A DNA stretch of 64,000 nt, from positions 234,868,376 through 234,932,375 of the forward strand of contig CM054062.1 in the NCBI GenBank assembly GCA_028641055.1, given 5' to 3'. Positions 46,330 through 58,200 of the stretch are shown piece by piece (the stretch's first letter is position 1; each line of letters opens with the position of its first letter). The notes under the pieces were generated by a model that had not been told where the DNA came from, ran no database searches, and was given only the letters and a program-made list of their open reading frames with translations. This stretch comes from Alopecurus myosuroides. Lineage: Eukaryota > Streptophyta > Magnoliopsida > Poales > Poaceae. Made by a program: the position numbers and the translations under genes.

Positions 46330-48227
46330 TGAAGGAGTTATGCCCTGGAGGCAAATAATTACGTTATTTTACTACTATTATCATAACTCATATATTCTCA
46401 TAATATGTTTTATGTCATGCTATAACTGTATTAAGCGAAAACATTAATACACATGTGATATGAAACTAAAATAAGTCCCTAGTAAGACTCTATTTAACTA
46501 ATCCATTGGGCAACATATGATCAAGGTTTCCCGATCATGAGAAATTACGTAATTGACAATGGAGTCATTTCATTATATGAATGACATGATGGACACACAC
46601 CCAATTTATAAATATCCAGAAAACAAAGTACCCAAACTTCTGACCTTGAGATAATATTTTAATAGCTATCTTCGAGGTTGTCTTGGTTGGATCCACCGGA
46701 ACTAACGTAAATGGGTGATCATAAATGTGTACACTTGATAACCGGAGAGATACGTTGAGGCATATGCATCAAAAGTGGGGATTTATCAATCCAGACGATG
46801 GATAGATACTCTGGGCCCACTCAGCAATGTTGTATCAAGAAAAGCTTGCAAGCATGTGACTGGGTCACGGGGATGCAATATCGTGGTAATGAGTACATAG
46901 GTTTGTCTCTAACGAGATCGTACTAGGTATGGAGATACTAGAGAAGGAGACTCGGACAAACCAAGTATCATATGACAGAATGGGGACTTCCGTTTAAGGT
47001 TCAGCGACGAAGATAATCACAGATTGCATAGGGACCAACGGGGGGATTTCAGGCCCGCTTGTGTCATTGATCAGAGAGGGATCTCGATCATGTCTGGAGA
47101 GATCTCGAGCCGTTAGGGTGTCACAGTTAAGGGTGATCAATGAAAGAGTGATTTGTTACCGAAGAGAAATAAGAGGGAACAGAGCCGGAATAGTCCCGGG
47201 ATTTATCTGATGGAGATCGGAGGGAAACGAAAGGTGTTTCAGTATTGAAATGAGTTAAATAATATGTATGTAATATTAATTTATGTGATTAATAATTAAA
47301 TATATTTTTATTTAAGTAATAAAGCCATTTTCCCATGAATGGGCCTTAGTGGCAAAAGAGTCCCATTAGACGAAAAGGAGAAATGGAGGGAGGATGGAGC
47401 ACCCACTCGCATGGGCCATTAGGGGCCCATGGGGCTGCACATTCGCTTCCTTGGCCGCGCCAACCATGTGCAATTAGTCTCATTACACCTGGCCATAACT
47501 CGGGTCGGGACAGGCTTCAGGCCGGACCTAAAGAATCCCACATCAGAAACCCAAGGCCCGACCGTCGGGCCTAGTTTCAAGCCCAAGCATGGCCCGTGGG
47601 TGGAAAAAACATCGGGCTTTTGGGCCTCGGGTCGGGCCTATTTGTTAAAACACCAAAAACCAAGGCCCAGGCCTGGCCCGGCCATGATTTTTGGCTCAAA
47701 ACTAAGGCACATACCATGTGTAAGTCCTATATGGCTAAGCCAAGGGGAGAGTCCCTGTCATCCTCCTATATAAAGGGAGGCACCCCCTCTCCTTTTGGCA
47801 TCACCTTTATCTATATCTTCTCTCATCCCGTGGTTCCCAATTTTGGAGTTGCAGGAGAGTCCAGGCTCTCCCCACCCTACACCAACCGCTGTGTAGTATT
47901 CTCTCTGGTACATCTCTCTACCTTCGCTGCTTTGCTAGATCAAAGCCTCCGAAGCAATCGGTTACACCATACGTGTGTAAACCCTGCGAGGCACCATATT
48001 TTTGGTGCTAGAGTCGCATTGCCATCGACTACATGACCTGAGGTTGGATATATACGACTTCATCATCAACATGTCGTCATCAAAACAGATCTTTTGATCT
48101 TTGACGCTTACGATCTTCAAAGGTATGAGTACCGTATTCCTCCGTTACTTCATATCTGCATAGTGATAGATCTTGGCTATTTCAGTTTTGTTAGTAGGAT
48201 TTTTTTATTCTTCTATGGAACCCTTCA
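46330..48227 (+). mobile_element. 5' LTR of a copia-like (Angela/BARE-related) element
   Basis: Begins TGAAGGAGTTATGCCCTGGA and ends CCCTTCA just before the primer-binding site. Internal phrases (TCTGGGCCCACTCAGCAATG; TTGCAAGCATGTGAC; TATATAAAGGGAGG near 47766) follow the layout of large Triticeae copia LTRs. A GGCCC-rich patch (47490-47690) may be a separate insertion. Length 1,898 bp. No 3' partner LTR was found in the window. Confidence 0.7.
47766..47773 (+). promoter_or_regulatory. LTR TATA box
   Basis: TATATAAA within the LTR, about 460 bp before its end. This is the expected position of a retroelement promoter with a following R-U5 region. Confidence 0.5.
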
Positions 48228-48228
48228 A

Positions 48229-48238
48229 TGGTATCAGA
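48229..48238 (+). other. Primer-binding site, initiator tRNA-Met
   Basis: TGGTATCAGA one base after the LTR end. It is complementary to the 3' end of plant initiator tRNA-Met, as used by copia elements, and fixes the LTR boundary and plus orientation. Confidence 0.85.
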
Positions 48239-49517
48239 TTATATCTATGTAGCGGTTAAAAATCATGATGGATGAGGACATCAAACTTATAGTTGTCACC
48301 GCCTCACGTGCATTTTCTCATGTTGTTGGCATTGTTTGCTGAGGCGCCCCCAGACCGACCTTACACGTACGCATACGTGAGACTGGTTCCACTACTGATA
48401 TGCGGCTTGCATCGTATATTTGGCTAGCAGGGGGTATGTCTCTCTTATAAAGATGGCATGACATTTTCAATGGGAGGCCCGAAAGGGATATTTAACAGAT
48501 AATTATCTCCTCGGTGGTGCAGATACAAGTTCGTAACTAGAAGTCGTTCTTTTGCGAAACTCTCTAAGCCACGTAAAAGATGCAAAAGATAAAGTGGTTG
48601 TGTCTAACTTTATTTTGCACGGGAATGTGATGTGGTCATGTTAATATTATTATAATTGTCGACGTGGAGACGCGAAGACCATATCACATTGCATTACATT
48701 ATGAATGTTTTATATGCATCTTATATATCGTGTATGTTATATATTGTATATACTATATATGACGGTAGTTATATAAGATGATCGCTCAATTAATTGCACT
48801 ATTAGTTTTCTCCCTTTAGCATGCACCTCCAAGAAAGTTCGTCATGGAAAAGTGGGCCGTGAAGATCGGGTGCTTTCTTCTGCGTTCGCATGGGTGTAAG
48901 CCATGTTTTGCATTGCATTATATGTTAAATAAGAATCTCGCGAGTCTATCATGTACATACATGACCTCGGAACACAAGTGACTGAAACGTTAAGCACGAG
49001 TCACATGTACGATGTGATTGAACATACATATGTCTACCTTTGAAGCTATGCCATCAGCTCTGATGATCGGGGGTGGTGTAGTGGATGTCGATCGTGTAAC
49101 CACTGAAACAAAGTGACGGATGTTCACTTAAGTGAGAGTTCGTATATTTTTTGTATAAATGTATATCTAAAACTTGAACTCATTATTTATGAACATAACC
49201 TAAATGAATTTGCAAAACCTTTGTAGACATTAACCAATGTTCAATAGTCATTTTAAAACTTAGACATTTTCCTGCGATTGAGACACTTAAAATGGCAGGT
49301 CCAACTTCATAGTTTTGTACTATAGCTTGAGGATACTCCATGTTGAAACTTTTAGCTCTATATGATACAGAACACGTTAGTAGATAAACCCGGAGATTCC
49401 ACTAAGGAAGAGATAATTTGGATTATCATGTTTGTGCGTATAGTTTCATCGTAGTCCAGTGTGATGTGATCTCTATTAGGAAGTATGAACTAAAAGTGCG
49501 TGCTGACCCATCAAGAA
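48239..49517 (+). mobile_element. Non-coding internal region of the preceding LTR element
   Basis: No gag or pol motifs. The sequence has no long ORF; the phrasing (CCAGACCGACCTTACACG; TTATCTCCTCGGTGG) is that of a non-autonomous LTR element. It is cut at 49517 by the gypsy element. Confidence 0.5.
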
Positions 49518-50028
49518 TGTCGAGTGTTCGTAGTAAGGTTCATGGCAGGGGTAGCATAAACCGGAGGTAGAACGTGGGTACTAGACGTAGGGAAGCTTCC
49601 CGTTGCGAAAGACTCGGTTTACCCAGATTCGGTACGTCGCAAAAATAGCGGCGTCCTACTCATGAAATTTCACTAATCAGGACTAAAGACTAAAATATAC
49701 AAAGTACAAAGTGAGTATGGTTATGTCTTCTCCTTTCCCTGAGGCGGCTCCCGTTCGGCTTTATGTAGAGAGCCGTACAAGGGATTACAGAAAAGGAATC
49801 TATTCGTATTAAGAGTCTATCTATAATCTTGGAAGTTAACATATCCGCTTTCTTCTCCAAGCTGGATTGCAAAGTGGGCCGCATTCCGGTTCTTCTAGAA
49901 TCCGGATTTCCGCGCATCGGCCTTCTAGGCCACCCAGAAAGCCTCCTTCTTCACCACCCTTGGGACATCGTGGCAGCCGTCTTTTGGCCAATGCTAGATT
50001 ACACCCCTAATTTGGCATAATCCCGACA
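49518..50028 (-). repeat. 3' LTR of the gypsy element
   Basis: Minus-strand start TGTCGGGATTATGCC, end CGAACACTCGACA. Paired with 56254-56765. It contains a minus-strand promoter-like region. Confidence 0.85.
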
Positions 50029-50415
50029 GTAGCCCACATGAAGAATCAAGGCTTTCCATTTTACGTCCTTTCTTATTTCGTCAACTGATGAAAAGACGAC
50101 CACTTGTCTTGAATCTTTCTTTAAGCAAAAGCATGCCAAATCCGTCTTTTACAAAACCCGGATTAATCTTCGTAATTTTCGCAGATAAGGAAACTTTAGA
50201 AGTGCGGTCAACGTGACGTACTCAGTCAAACTCTGCTTACGTCATAGCCGTTGGAACGCGGACCAAATCTGAAATGGTAAATCATTGCGAGATTTTAGCG
50301 AGAGAACCGAGGAGACGGAGTAATTGTGCCATTTTATGGGAACCCATAATTGCATGGACACGCGGCACTCATCCAACGGCTAATTTAGCTGTTGCAAAGC
50401 ATCACTATACGGGGC

Positions 50416-50423
50416 TATAAATA
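50416..50423 (+). promoter_or_regulatory. TATA box of the antisense accessory gene
   Basis: TATAAATA in the context GGGGCTATAAATACCCGC, followed by a CT-rich leader (50430-50475), about 190 bp before ATG 50610. It points to plus-strand transcription independent of the LTRs. Confidence 0.7.
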
Positions 50424-50609
50424 CCCGCGTGCGGTTTTCGCTTCCACTCTCTTCCTCTTCCTCCTCTCATTCGCACCGAGCTCCCGAGACATCAAAGAAA
50501 ACCGAGAGCCAAATCCTCCCTCGTACACCGTACTCCTCCACCGTAATCCATCCTCCTGTGACCCCAAATCGGCGGAAAGGGATCCTAACATCCCCGGAAG
50601 TCTACCCCA

Positions 50610-53600
50610 ATGGCGATAGAAATCACTCTAGGGGGCGCGGCGACGTCGGTGCAATAGTCAGCTGTCGCGGAAGCGGCTGCTGCGACGGCAGCGAGGACGG
50701 CTGCTATGGAAGTAGTTGTTGCGTCGGCGGCTGCTACAGCGGCGACGACAACCAACAAAGGAAAATCCCCCTCCACTGCTTCACCTACTCCGGCCTCCGC
50801 ATCTTCGGCGACGGCGGATCCTTCTGCGGTGGCTAACCCTAGTGCCATCGTGGGATATATTCCTCTGCCTCTTTTCGCCGACACTTCCTCCCTAGTCCCC
50901 GAGACCATGGATATGGACTAGCACAATGCCAGCGGAGAGCTGGAGATGGATCCAGCCACCAGAGCCGAAGAAGAATTGGAGGGTGCGGGAAACTGGATTT
51001 CATGCTCCATCGCCCTTAACTTACTAGAGATTCTCCAGGAAGACGGATTTCTCGCCAAGCAAAAAAGGGGGAGTGCGGAAGGCGACGAAGAGCCAAACCC
51101 CCAGGGAGAAGAAAGGGTAATTGTTGCCTCCCAGATAATTATAGGTATGGGTTTTCCTCCTTCCATCTTTTACTTAGAGGTCCTAGATCTCTATGGTATC
51201 CAACCCCACAATCTCACCCTCAATAGCATCCTTTATCTTTCCGACTTTCACGCCTTATTCGAGGGGTTCTTAGGAATAGCTCCTAGATTGGACTTTTCCA
51301 GTACTGTTTCTATGTCAAACGTAACACCACAGACGGAATACCTTCCGTCTGTGGAACAATCACATTCAACCTTTGGAGATGGAGAGAGAGACGGTTCCCC
51401 AAAATCCTAACCAGTGATTCCGTCAAAGCTTAGACGAGATCATACTTCTACTTCTTTTATGTCCCCTTTCCTAGGAACAACACTGGGTTTCTGCCCTTCC
51501 AAAACTCCGCCGCCACTCCTAGGGATAGTTGGGCCAATGATGTGGTCAAAGTGTTGCCGATTGATCTCTTGAAGATCAAAAGGCGAATCACCAAACTTAC
51601 TGCATTCGATGCAGAACTCACTCTAATGGATACGGTGTTGTGCTGGTATATCAAGAGAATCCATCCCTTAGCCCATCGCTCCGACCACCTTCTTTGCACC
51701 TATTCTGGAGTATAAGATTTTCTTCGTGCAACCAAGGTAGACATTGAGGAGCTCGTCTTTTGCTGCAGGGTGAACCATTTTTTTTCCACCCGGACACAAT
51801 ACGAGATGAGCTTGGACATGTATACTTCAACTAGTCTCCCCCCAAAGGTAAATTTTGTTTTTTTTGGGAAAGGTATTCTTTGCAGAAAGTTTGAGCTTTT
51901 GTCTTATACGCTTTTCGTATTTTTGCAGTTTGAGGACCTTTCCAAGGACCAGCTTGCATTCTTGGAAGAAATGAATGCCAGAAAGGCTCGGAGGGCTTGA
52001 ACCGAACAAATGGCCGAAAGCGGAAGAAATCTTCCTCCACCCAGGAAGTCATCAATTTGGACAGCCTTCCTGTAGCCGCCTCTAGGTAAATCGAGCTTTA
52101 CGGGAGTTTCGGTCTTTTGAGGAATAAGTTGTTTGAACACTAACTCAGTTCCTGTATTGTTTTCAGCCCTGCTCCTTCTTCTTTGAACACAAAGAAAATA
52201 AGGAAGGTGCTTCACCATCGGAAGCCCAAGCGCTCTCCGCCCCTTGCCCCAGATACTCCTATCGTCAATATCAAAGAGGGCTCCTCCGTGCCTCCGAAGG
52301 ACGAAGGATTCCCCCCTCCAAGACAACCCAGCTAGCCTGATGTGTCACTGGCGGACACGCAGGAAAGGGCGGATCCCCCGCAAAGTGAGGAAACTTCCTT
52401 CGTTCGATACTAAGATCTTCCCTCTTTTGAATTGCGATTCAAGGTAAAGGACGAATACTTCGGAAAAGATGATTACATGCACGAATTGGCGAAACAGTAT
52501 TTCGTTGGAGTTCCTCCTCCTTCTTATAGTAGATGGCCACCAGGCGGTGTTGTAATCCGACATAACTTTGCTTTTTTCCCTCGCCAGTTCATGGATGAAG
52601 GAATTTCATTGTTGGGAGCCAAGTTCTAGGACTACATCAAAGAATTCCCCCAAACACTTGGAGGTATTAAGGTATACTCCCTAGCCCCCAAGTATTGATT
52701 TTTGAGGAATCCTTTTCTTTTCATTAGTACTTTTGAGTATAGATTTTTCTTTACACCCAACTTTTCATCCTTTGATAGAAAATTGTCGATCAAATTAAAG
52801 GAGGTGTGTGAGCTCCTCCATATCACTGAAGAGAAGGAATCCGAGATTTTTTTGCTTCGGAAGCAATTGCAGGAGAATGATGTCATGTTTTTAAGACACA
52901 ATATTCCTCTCTTTCTTTTTAATTATTCTGGGTTTCTTTAGATTCATCCGTGTTTTGTTGCCTTTTCTCCTTTAATGGAGCTATTATTACTGAGGCGAAG
53001 CAGGTCATCTTTGATGTCGGAAGTGCCCCCCAGCTCCGCGATGAAAACCTTAGGCTTCACAAGGAAAATATTAAAATCCATCAGGAGTTGGAAGAAAGCC
53101 GGAAGTCCTTGGAGGCTTTTGAATCTCGTCTTATGTTTCAGAATGAAAGGGCCGAAAAGATCATCCACGATCTCCAAGACACTCTACAATTTCACTAAAC
53201 AAAATGGCGGAACTTGATAAGCATATCCTTGGTACGTTGGGTACCCTTGGTAATCTTTTACTTTTTTACCATTTGTATTATCTTTGGAGTTTTTTCTTAA
53301 TTTTCCTTATGCATGTTTTTCTCTCTTTTCAGTCAAGAATTATCACACTCCCCGAATTGAGCGCATCCGCGCTTTCGGGGAGTTTATCCCAGATTAGAAG
53401 GACAAATATTTCGACATAGTGGAGCTGCCAACCTCCATTAACGAAGCCATTGCTCAGCGCAAGGACCATCTGTAGTCCAGCATTCGGGGTGGGACGCACA
53501 TGGACCTTGGCCTTACGAAGATGCATTACCCCACCAACATTCCTAGAGACTGAAAGGGCGGAAGACTTTGAGTTTATCAAGGGCTTTGCCTCCAAGATTG

Positions 53601-53710
53601 CTCAAATGGTCTCCACTACCTCCTATTACCCGGAGGAAGAAATTCCCAGTACTTTGGAGAATCTGAGTGATAGCGATGATGAGGATGATTCCTTGGAGGA
53701 CGACCAATAG
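50610..53710 (+). pseudogene. Antisense accessory gene ('putative gypsy-type transposon' / transposase_28-like protein)
   Basis: Opposite in sense to the gypsy host. From ATG 50610 (MAIEITLGGAATSVQ) an Ala/Thr-rich N-terminus leads to a conserved core near 51110-51310 (GMGFPPSIFYLEVLDLYGIQ; LFEGFLGIAP), which fits the plant 'putative gypsy type transposon' family. The core continues in a second frame (DSWANDVVKVLPIDLLKIKR). An intron with GTAAAT donor at 51848 and TTTTGCAG acceptor ending at 51928 is clear; more introns follow. Downstream are coiled-coil segments (52790-52880 and 53030-53195) and an acidic end (LSDSDDEDDSLEDDQ, stop at 53708-53710). Stops at 50655, 50919, 51431 and 51713 and a shift near 51295 disable it. 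Its biochemical role is unknown. Confidence 0.7.
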
Positions 53711-54317
53711 TCCATTATCCTGCATGTAGGGAATGGCGGAAAAAATTGCATTACCATGTTTATTGTAAAATATATCTATAATGCGTGCCATAACTTATGC
53801 GAATTTACTTTGTATGCAAAGTGCTATTTCTTTTGCGAAAAACTTTCAAGTCCTTTATGCCTTTAAGTTTTCCGATTTTTATGCTTTAGACCTTTTTCCA
53901 GTGTTTTAGTGAATCCATTAACACAGTAACCAATCAGCTTAAACTCAGAATCATGAGTCGTATTATTGGCACTTTAACTTACTGGTCGATTGGTTTAACA
54001 TAAAACAATCAGAATGTATTGTTAAGGCGAAAACCAGAAACATTGAACTCTGAGCATGCAGAAAAAATTTGGGCTTTCGTATCATATGGTCTAAAAATGA
54101 ATTCAGTTTTTCTTAACCCCGAGCTCACAGGTAAAAACAAAATAACATTGAATTGAAATAGAAACATCATTGGGAAATAGATCGGGCGGAAGTAATAAGT
54201 ATTAATAAAGAGCAATTCCGACAAATTTATTTTATGATCTCAATGATTTTTACATAGAATTTGACTAGGAATAGAAATAATGTAACTGTTGGATGCTCCA
54301 AGGGAGGTTCATCTCCT

Positions 54318-55487
54318 TTAACGGTATCTATTTTTTCCTCTGGCGATTCTTATCCTTGGGATCTTTTCCTCATCTCGTATATCTACAGGGTAATATGACC
54401 CATTTTCCATAGATTTGCTAACAATAAATGGTACTTCCCAGACATGGGCCAGTTTGTGCTCTCTTTCTTGCACCCTCCTCGACATTAAGTCACCTTCTTT
54501 AAATGAACGGTGCTTAATTTTGCGTCTATGATATATTCGTAGTACTTTCTGGTAAATGGCGTATTTTTGAAGCACAATCTGTCTTTCTTCTTCTAAAAGG
54601 TCTAAAGCATCCTTTCGTGCAATTTTGGCGTCTGCTTCAACATAAGCCTACACTCTAGGGAAATCATGAATAATGTCGATGGGCAATATTGCTTATGCGC
54701 CATATACAAAAAAGAATGGTGTTTGGCCAATTGATCTATTCGGCTATGTGCGGATACTCCATAATAATTATGGCAATTCTTCTACCCATGCTCCTGCTTC
54801 TCTATGCAGTGGTGTTTTGAGTCTTGGCCGTATTCCTTGCAAAACTGAGCTATTCATCCTTTCGCATTGTCCATTCGACTCTGAGTGTGCCACAGAAGCA
54901 AGATCAAGTCGGATTCAGTTATGTTTGCAATACTTAGCTAGTGCTCCAATGGAGAAATTCTTTCCATTGTCCATGATTATGCCGTGAATGACGAATCGCA
55001 TGACTTTATCTATGACGAAATTTCTGGCCGTCACAAGATCAAGTTTTTTTAATAGGTCTTACTTCTACCCACTTGGTGTATTTGTCCACTGCTACTAGAA
55101 AATGCATAAGTCCGCCACTTGCCGTCCTAAATGGAACCATCATACCCAACCCCCAGACTGCAAACGACCGTGTGATATGGATACTTTTGAGCGCTTGGGC
55201 CGACAAATTTGTCTGCTTGGCGTAATACTGACATCCCGCACATGTATTAACAATAGGTTCATCGTCCTTCTTGGCCGACAGCTAGAAAAATCTGCTTGGA
55301 ATGATTTATGGACAATGTTCTTTGATTGAGAATGATGTTCGCAATCCCCAACATGAATTTCCTGTATAATCATCCTTCCTTCCTCTAGTGTTACACACCG
55401 CTGGAAAATTCCGGATGTACAACGTTTGTATAATGTGCCATTTATTAATGTGTATCCTTTGCAATGATATTGTATTTGTCTTTGCAA
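54318..55487 (-). pseudogene. Gypsy integrase, fragmentary
   Basis: Right to left: an HHCC zinc-finger region (55487 onward, GYTLINGTLYKRCTSGIFQR and EEGRMIIQEIHVGDCEHH), then a degraded catalytic core (about 55130-54650, plus-strand ORFs here are its shadow), then the C-terminal domain (54575-54318, HRSFKEGDLMSRRVQEREHK and ENGSYYPVDIRDEEKIPR). Frames shift between the parts. Integrase inserts the cDNA into the host chromosome; this copy is dead. Confidence 0.8.
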
Positions 55488-55734
55488 GATTTATTCTGCT
55501 CCTTCCGTAAATTCGAGGTTCTCCTCTTCCTCTAGGAATCCGCTAGGGTTATTTGGAGGGGGTTTTGGCTCTTCTTCTGGATTTTCTTCGGAATCCTCCT
55601 TTTGAGTGGTTTAGCCATTAGAACTTCATGAAGGCAGCCTTGTATATATTTAACTCTACTCTCAAAGGATGACCCATCATCATCAGAATCTGATTCAGAT
55701 CTGGTTCCTGAATCTAACTTAGCTTCAATTGCTG

Positions 55735-56294
55735 CTAGAATAGGTTAAGCTTCCAAATTTTCCATCTCGGTGAAAGATTACGGGTCTTCCGCCTTATCAG
55801 CGGCTCTGATTCTTCCACCTTTTCAGCGGGTTCGACTTGCACCATGCCAACAAAGTGCGATCTTGCTACCGACATCTCCGGAGAGGAAAGGAATACAGTC
55901 ATGCTTTGGCGATATGCAGTTAAAAGCTCCTGATCTGCTCCTACGTAAGAGCAGAACAAATCGTTTCTGAGTCCGGCGTCAAATCCGTCCTCGATTAGGC
56001 ATGGGGTGGGTGGGATAAATTTTCTTCCACCACAAAACCCCAGTGCTTCCACCGTTAAATCTATGAATATGTTAGCAGAGCCAAAAGGAATAACCAGGGA
56101 TTCTGTGTCGGCATATAGGAACTGTTGTTAACAATGAGTGTGCCATATTCATCGAACTCGAGGATCCCGATTATGATTGTATTGCTAATTTTGCCGAGTA
56201 GTCCCGCTCGGAACGTAACCCCGGACGACGTTGTCTTCCCGGTGGGCGCCAACTGTCGAGTGTTCGTAGAAAGTTTCTTGGCAGGGGGCGACAT
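55735..56294 (-). pseudogene. Gypsy 5' coding remnant (gag-side), unassigned
   Basis: Two minus-strand open pieces beginning near the right LTR (56294-56061, within the LTR/leader; and 56052-55735). The second reads GRKFIPPTPCLIEDGFDAGL and has an acidic stretch. No capsid or zinc-knuckle motif can be recognised. Position between primer site and integrase suggests the edge of gag with the middle of pol deleted. Confidence 0.35.
56241..56251 (-). other. Gypsy primer-binding site
   Basis: TGGCGCCCACC on the minus strand, two bases inside the 5' LTR edge at 56254. It is the primer site type of Grande/RIRE2-like gypsy elements. Confidence 0.75.
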
Positions 56295-56765
56295 ACGCTG
56301 GAGGTAGAATTTGGGTACTAGACGTAGGGAAGTTGCCGGTGGCGAAAGACTCCGTTTACCCAGGTTCAGTACGTCGCAACAATAGCGGTGTCCTACTCCT
56401 GCAATCTCACTAATCAGGACTAAATCCTAAACTATACAAAGTACAACGTGATTATGGTTATGTCTTCTCCTTGCCCCGAGGAGGCTCTCGTACAGCTTTA
56501 TATAGAGAGCTGGACAAGACTTACAAAAAAAGAATCTATCAGTATTAGGAGTCTATCTCTAATCTTCAGGTTAAGATATTAGGCTTATTCTCCAAGCCAG
56601 ATTGTAGATTGGGCCGCCTTCTGGGTCTTCTTGAATCTGACTTTCTGCGCGTCGGCCTGCTGGGCCTCCCAAAGAAGCCTCCTACTTCACCACCCTTTGG
56701 CCACCCTGGCAGGCCGGCTTTTGGCCAATTCCGAATTACACCCCTAATTCGGCATAATCCCAACA
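56254..56765 (-). repeat. 5' LTR of the gypsy element
   Basis: Partner of 49518-50028. A plus-strand TATATAGAG context lies at 56500-56508, and the shared end on the minus strand is TGTTGGGATTATGCC. Confidence 0.85.
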
Positions 56766-57179
56766 ACAAACATATTCTATGCTCATTGAACTCGATTCGC
56801 TGCATATAAGAGGTTGACGAGGTTTTTTAGTTTTTGGCTATTCTTCTTCTTGGTCAAAATGGAAGAGAACACAAGCGTTCAAAGAGCGTGTGGTAGTCAT
56901 GCTTGATGACATTGGAACAACTCGCTCAACTCGATTACTAGATGACATACATTTTGCTTATGCTGAGGTGCTGGACTTGCTGCCCACTTCGAGTGCAAAA
57001 AGTGTGTCATAGACTATGCCATGCAAGGGGAATCGTTCACCTTCATGAATTCTTGGTTATGTTGAAAAAACAAGAATATGAAATAGATCACCGGGAAGCC
57101 ATAAATGATGATGGTATGTATGATATATGTGTTATGGATGTTTTGTCTAAAGCAAGTGCTCACTGCAGATACTAAGTTT
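56766..57179. other. No gene recognised
   Basis: Interrupted plus-strand frames (for example 56942-57175) without recognisable motifs. Possibly the continuation of the element interrupted by the gypsy insertion. Confidence 0.35.
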
Positions 57180-58035
57180 TGATACTAAGTGCAGATTGAG
57201 GCGGTGCCCTTGGGAGCCGCTTTCTTTCTTGAAGGGTGTCATCTCGGAGATTTACTTCCTGTCGTTGCAAGTGTCTTGTGATCTATGGGTAAAAATCAGA
57301 GCTTCTATGGAGCAGGCGATGGTGACACACGGGTGCTACTTCTTTCTTGAAGGTGCCGCCTTTGTAGTCCTCAACGGTTGTGGGGTGGATGGTTAGCATC
57401 AACTGTGCTCCAGGGAAAACCCTAAATCTGGGTGTACCTGATTGGATGATGGTGGCGCTAGTCGGTCTCCCTTCTGAGGGCATCGTTTTGGAGCATATGT
57501 TGCTTGGTGGTACATCGTCTCATCTACTGCATCGACGATGCCGGATCTCGGCCATGTGGCGGGGCCGAGTTTTGGCGATGGACGCTGGATGATGGACGTG
57601 CGCTGGACGGTGGTGTTGTATGGCGTCAAGATGGCGTCGATGGAGGATTTGACAAAGACCTTCCATTGATCTCTCCTAAAGATGGGATGGTGGAAGACAA
57701 CGTCATCGACTTCTGAGTGCGTGCATGTGGTGTGCGCTTAGGGTCTGGTGGACCGTTTTGTGCTCCCGGCTCGCTATCAGGCGGCTTGGTTAATGCCTCC
57801 AGATTTAGATGATGTGTGTTGATGTGTGAGTTCAAAGCACTTGGCTCTGATCAGTCCACCCCCTTCATCCAGCTTGTAGGTGTAGCGTCTCGCCTCGACG
57901 ATGGCTCTTGGTTGATCCATGTATTTTATTTATAAGGCTTGATTGCTTCTTTTTTGCTTTTATGATTAATAAAAAATATTGTGTGCATCATTTTTATTAG
58001 GAGACGGGTGTTCATTCTCCATTTTAGAAAAAAGT
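57180..58035 (+). mobile_element. LINE-derived non-autonomous retroposon, plus orientation
   Basis: The 5' part has the wording of grass LINE leaders (AACCCTAAATCTGGGTG, repeated GGCGGTGCC / GGTGCCGCC segments). The 3' part is a LINE tail (TTAATAAAAAATATTGTGTG, then GCATCATTTTTATTAGGAGA and CCATTTTAGAAAAAA near 58030). Endonuclease and RT are absent. The internal repeat GCTTTCTTTCTTGAAGG / CTTCTTTCTTGAAGGTG (57220 and 57340) suggests local rearrangement. No clear target duplication. Confidence 0.55.
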
Positions 58036-58200
58036 CCGGATAGCCTCACCAAAAGGAAGAAGCTGTTACGTAGGCTTAATTTTGCATCAAACCAAACAGT
58101 CATAGTTGCATTAGATCATGCAAAACATATAACCAAAAATCCACTACTATGTTTTCGACCGATGTCATATTCTCTAATGCAGCCTTCATGTACAACCTGC
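58036..58200. other. Short spacer, nothing recognised
   Basis: Low-complexity, no ORF with known motifs. Confidence 0.4.

Larger units (their letters stand above)
49518..56765 (-). mobile_element. Gypsy LTR retrotransposon, Grande/RIRE2-like layout, deleted pol
   Basis: Two LTRs of 511 and 512 bp (49518-50028 and 56254-56765), each bounded TG...CA, share the same sequence with substitutions. The primer site on the minus strand (TGGCGCCCACC, 56251 to 56241) abuts the right LTR, so the element reads right to left. Coding remnants: a gag-side fragment, integrase, then an accessory gene on the opposite strand near the 3' LTR. Protease, RT and RNase H are missing. Flanking 5-mers AAGAA and ACAAA match 3 of 5. 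Confidence 0.85.

Noticed and set aside
54673..54987. Plus-strand 104-codon ORF in the gypsy element
   Set aside because: It is the antisense of the degraded integrase core between recognisable minus-strand integrase ends.
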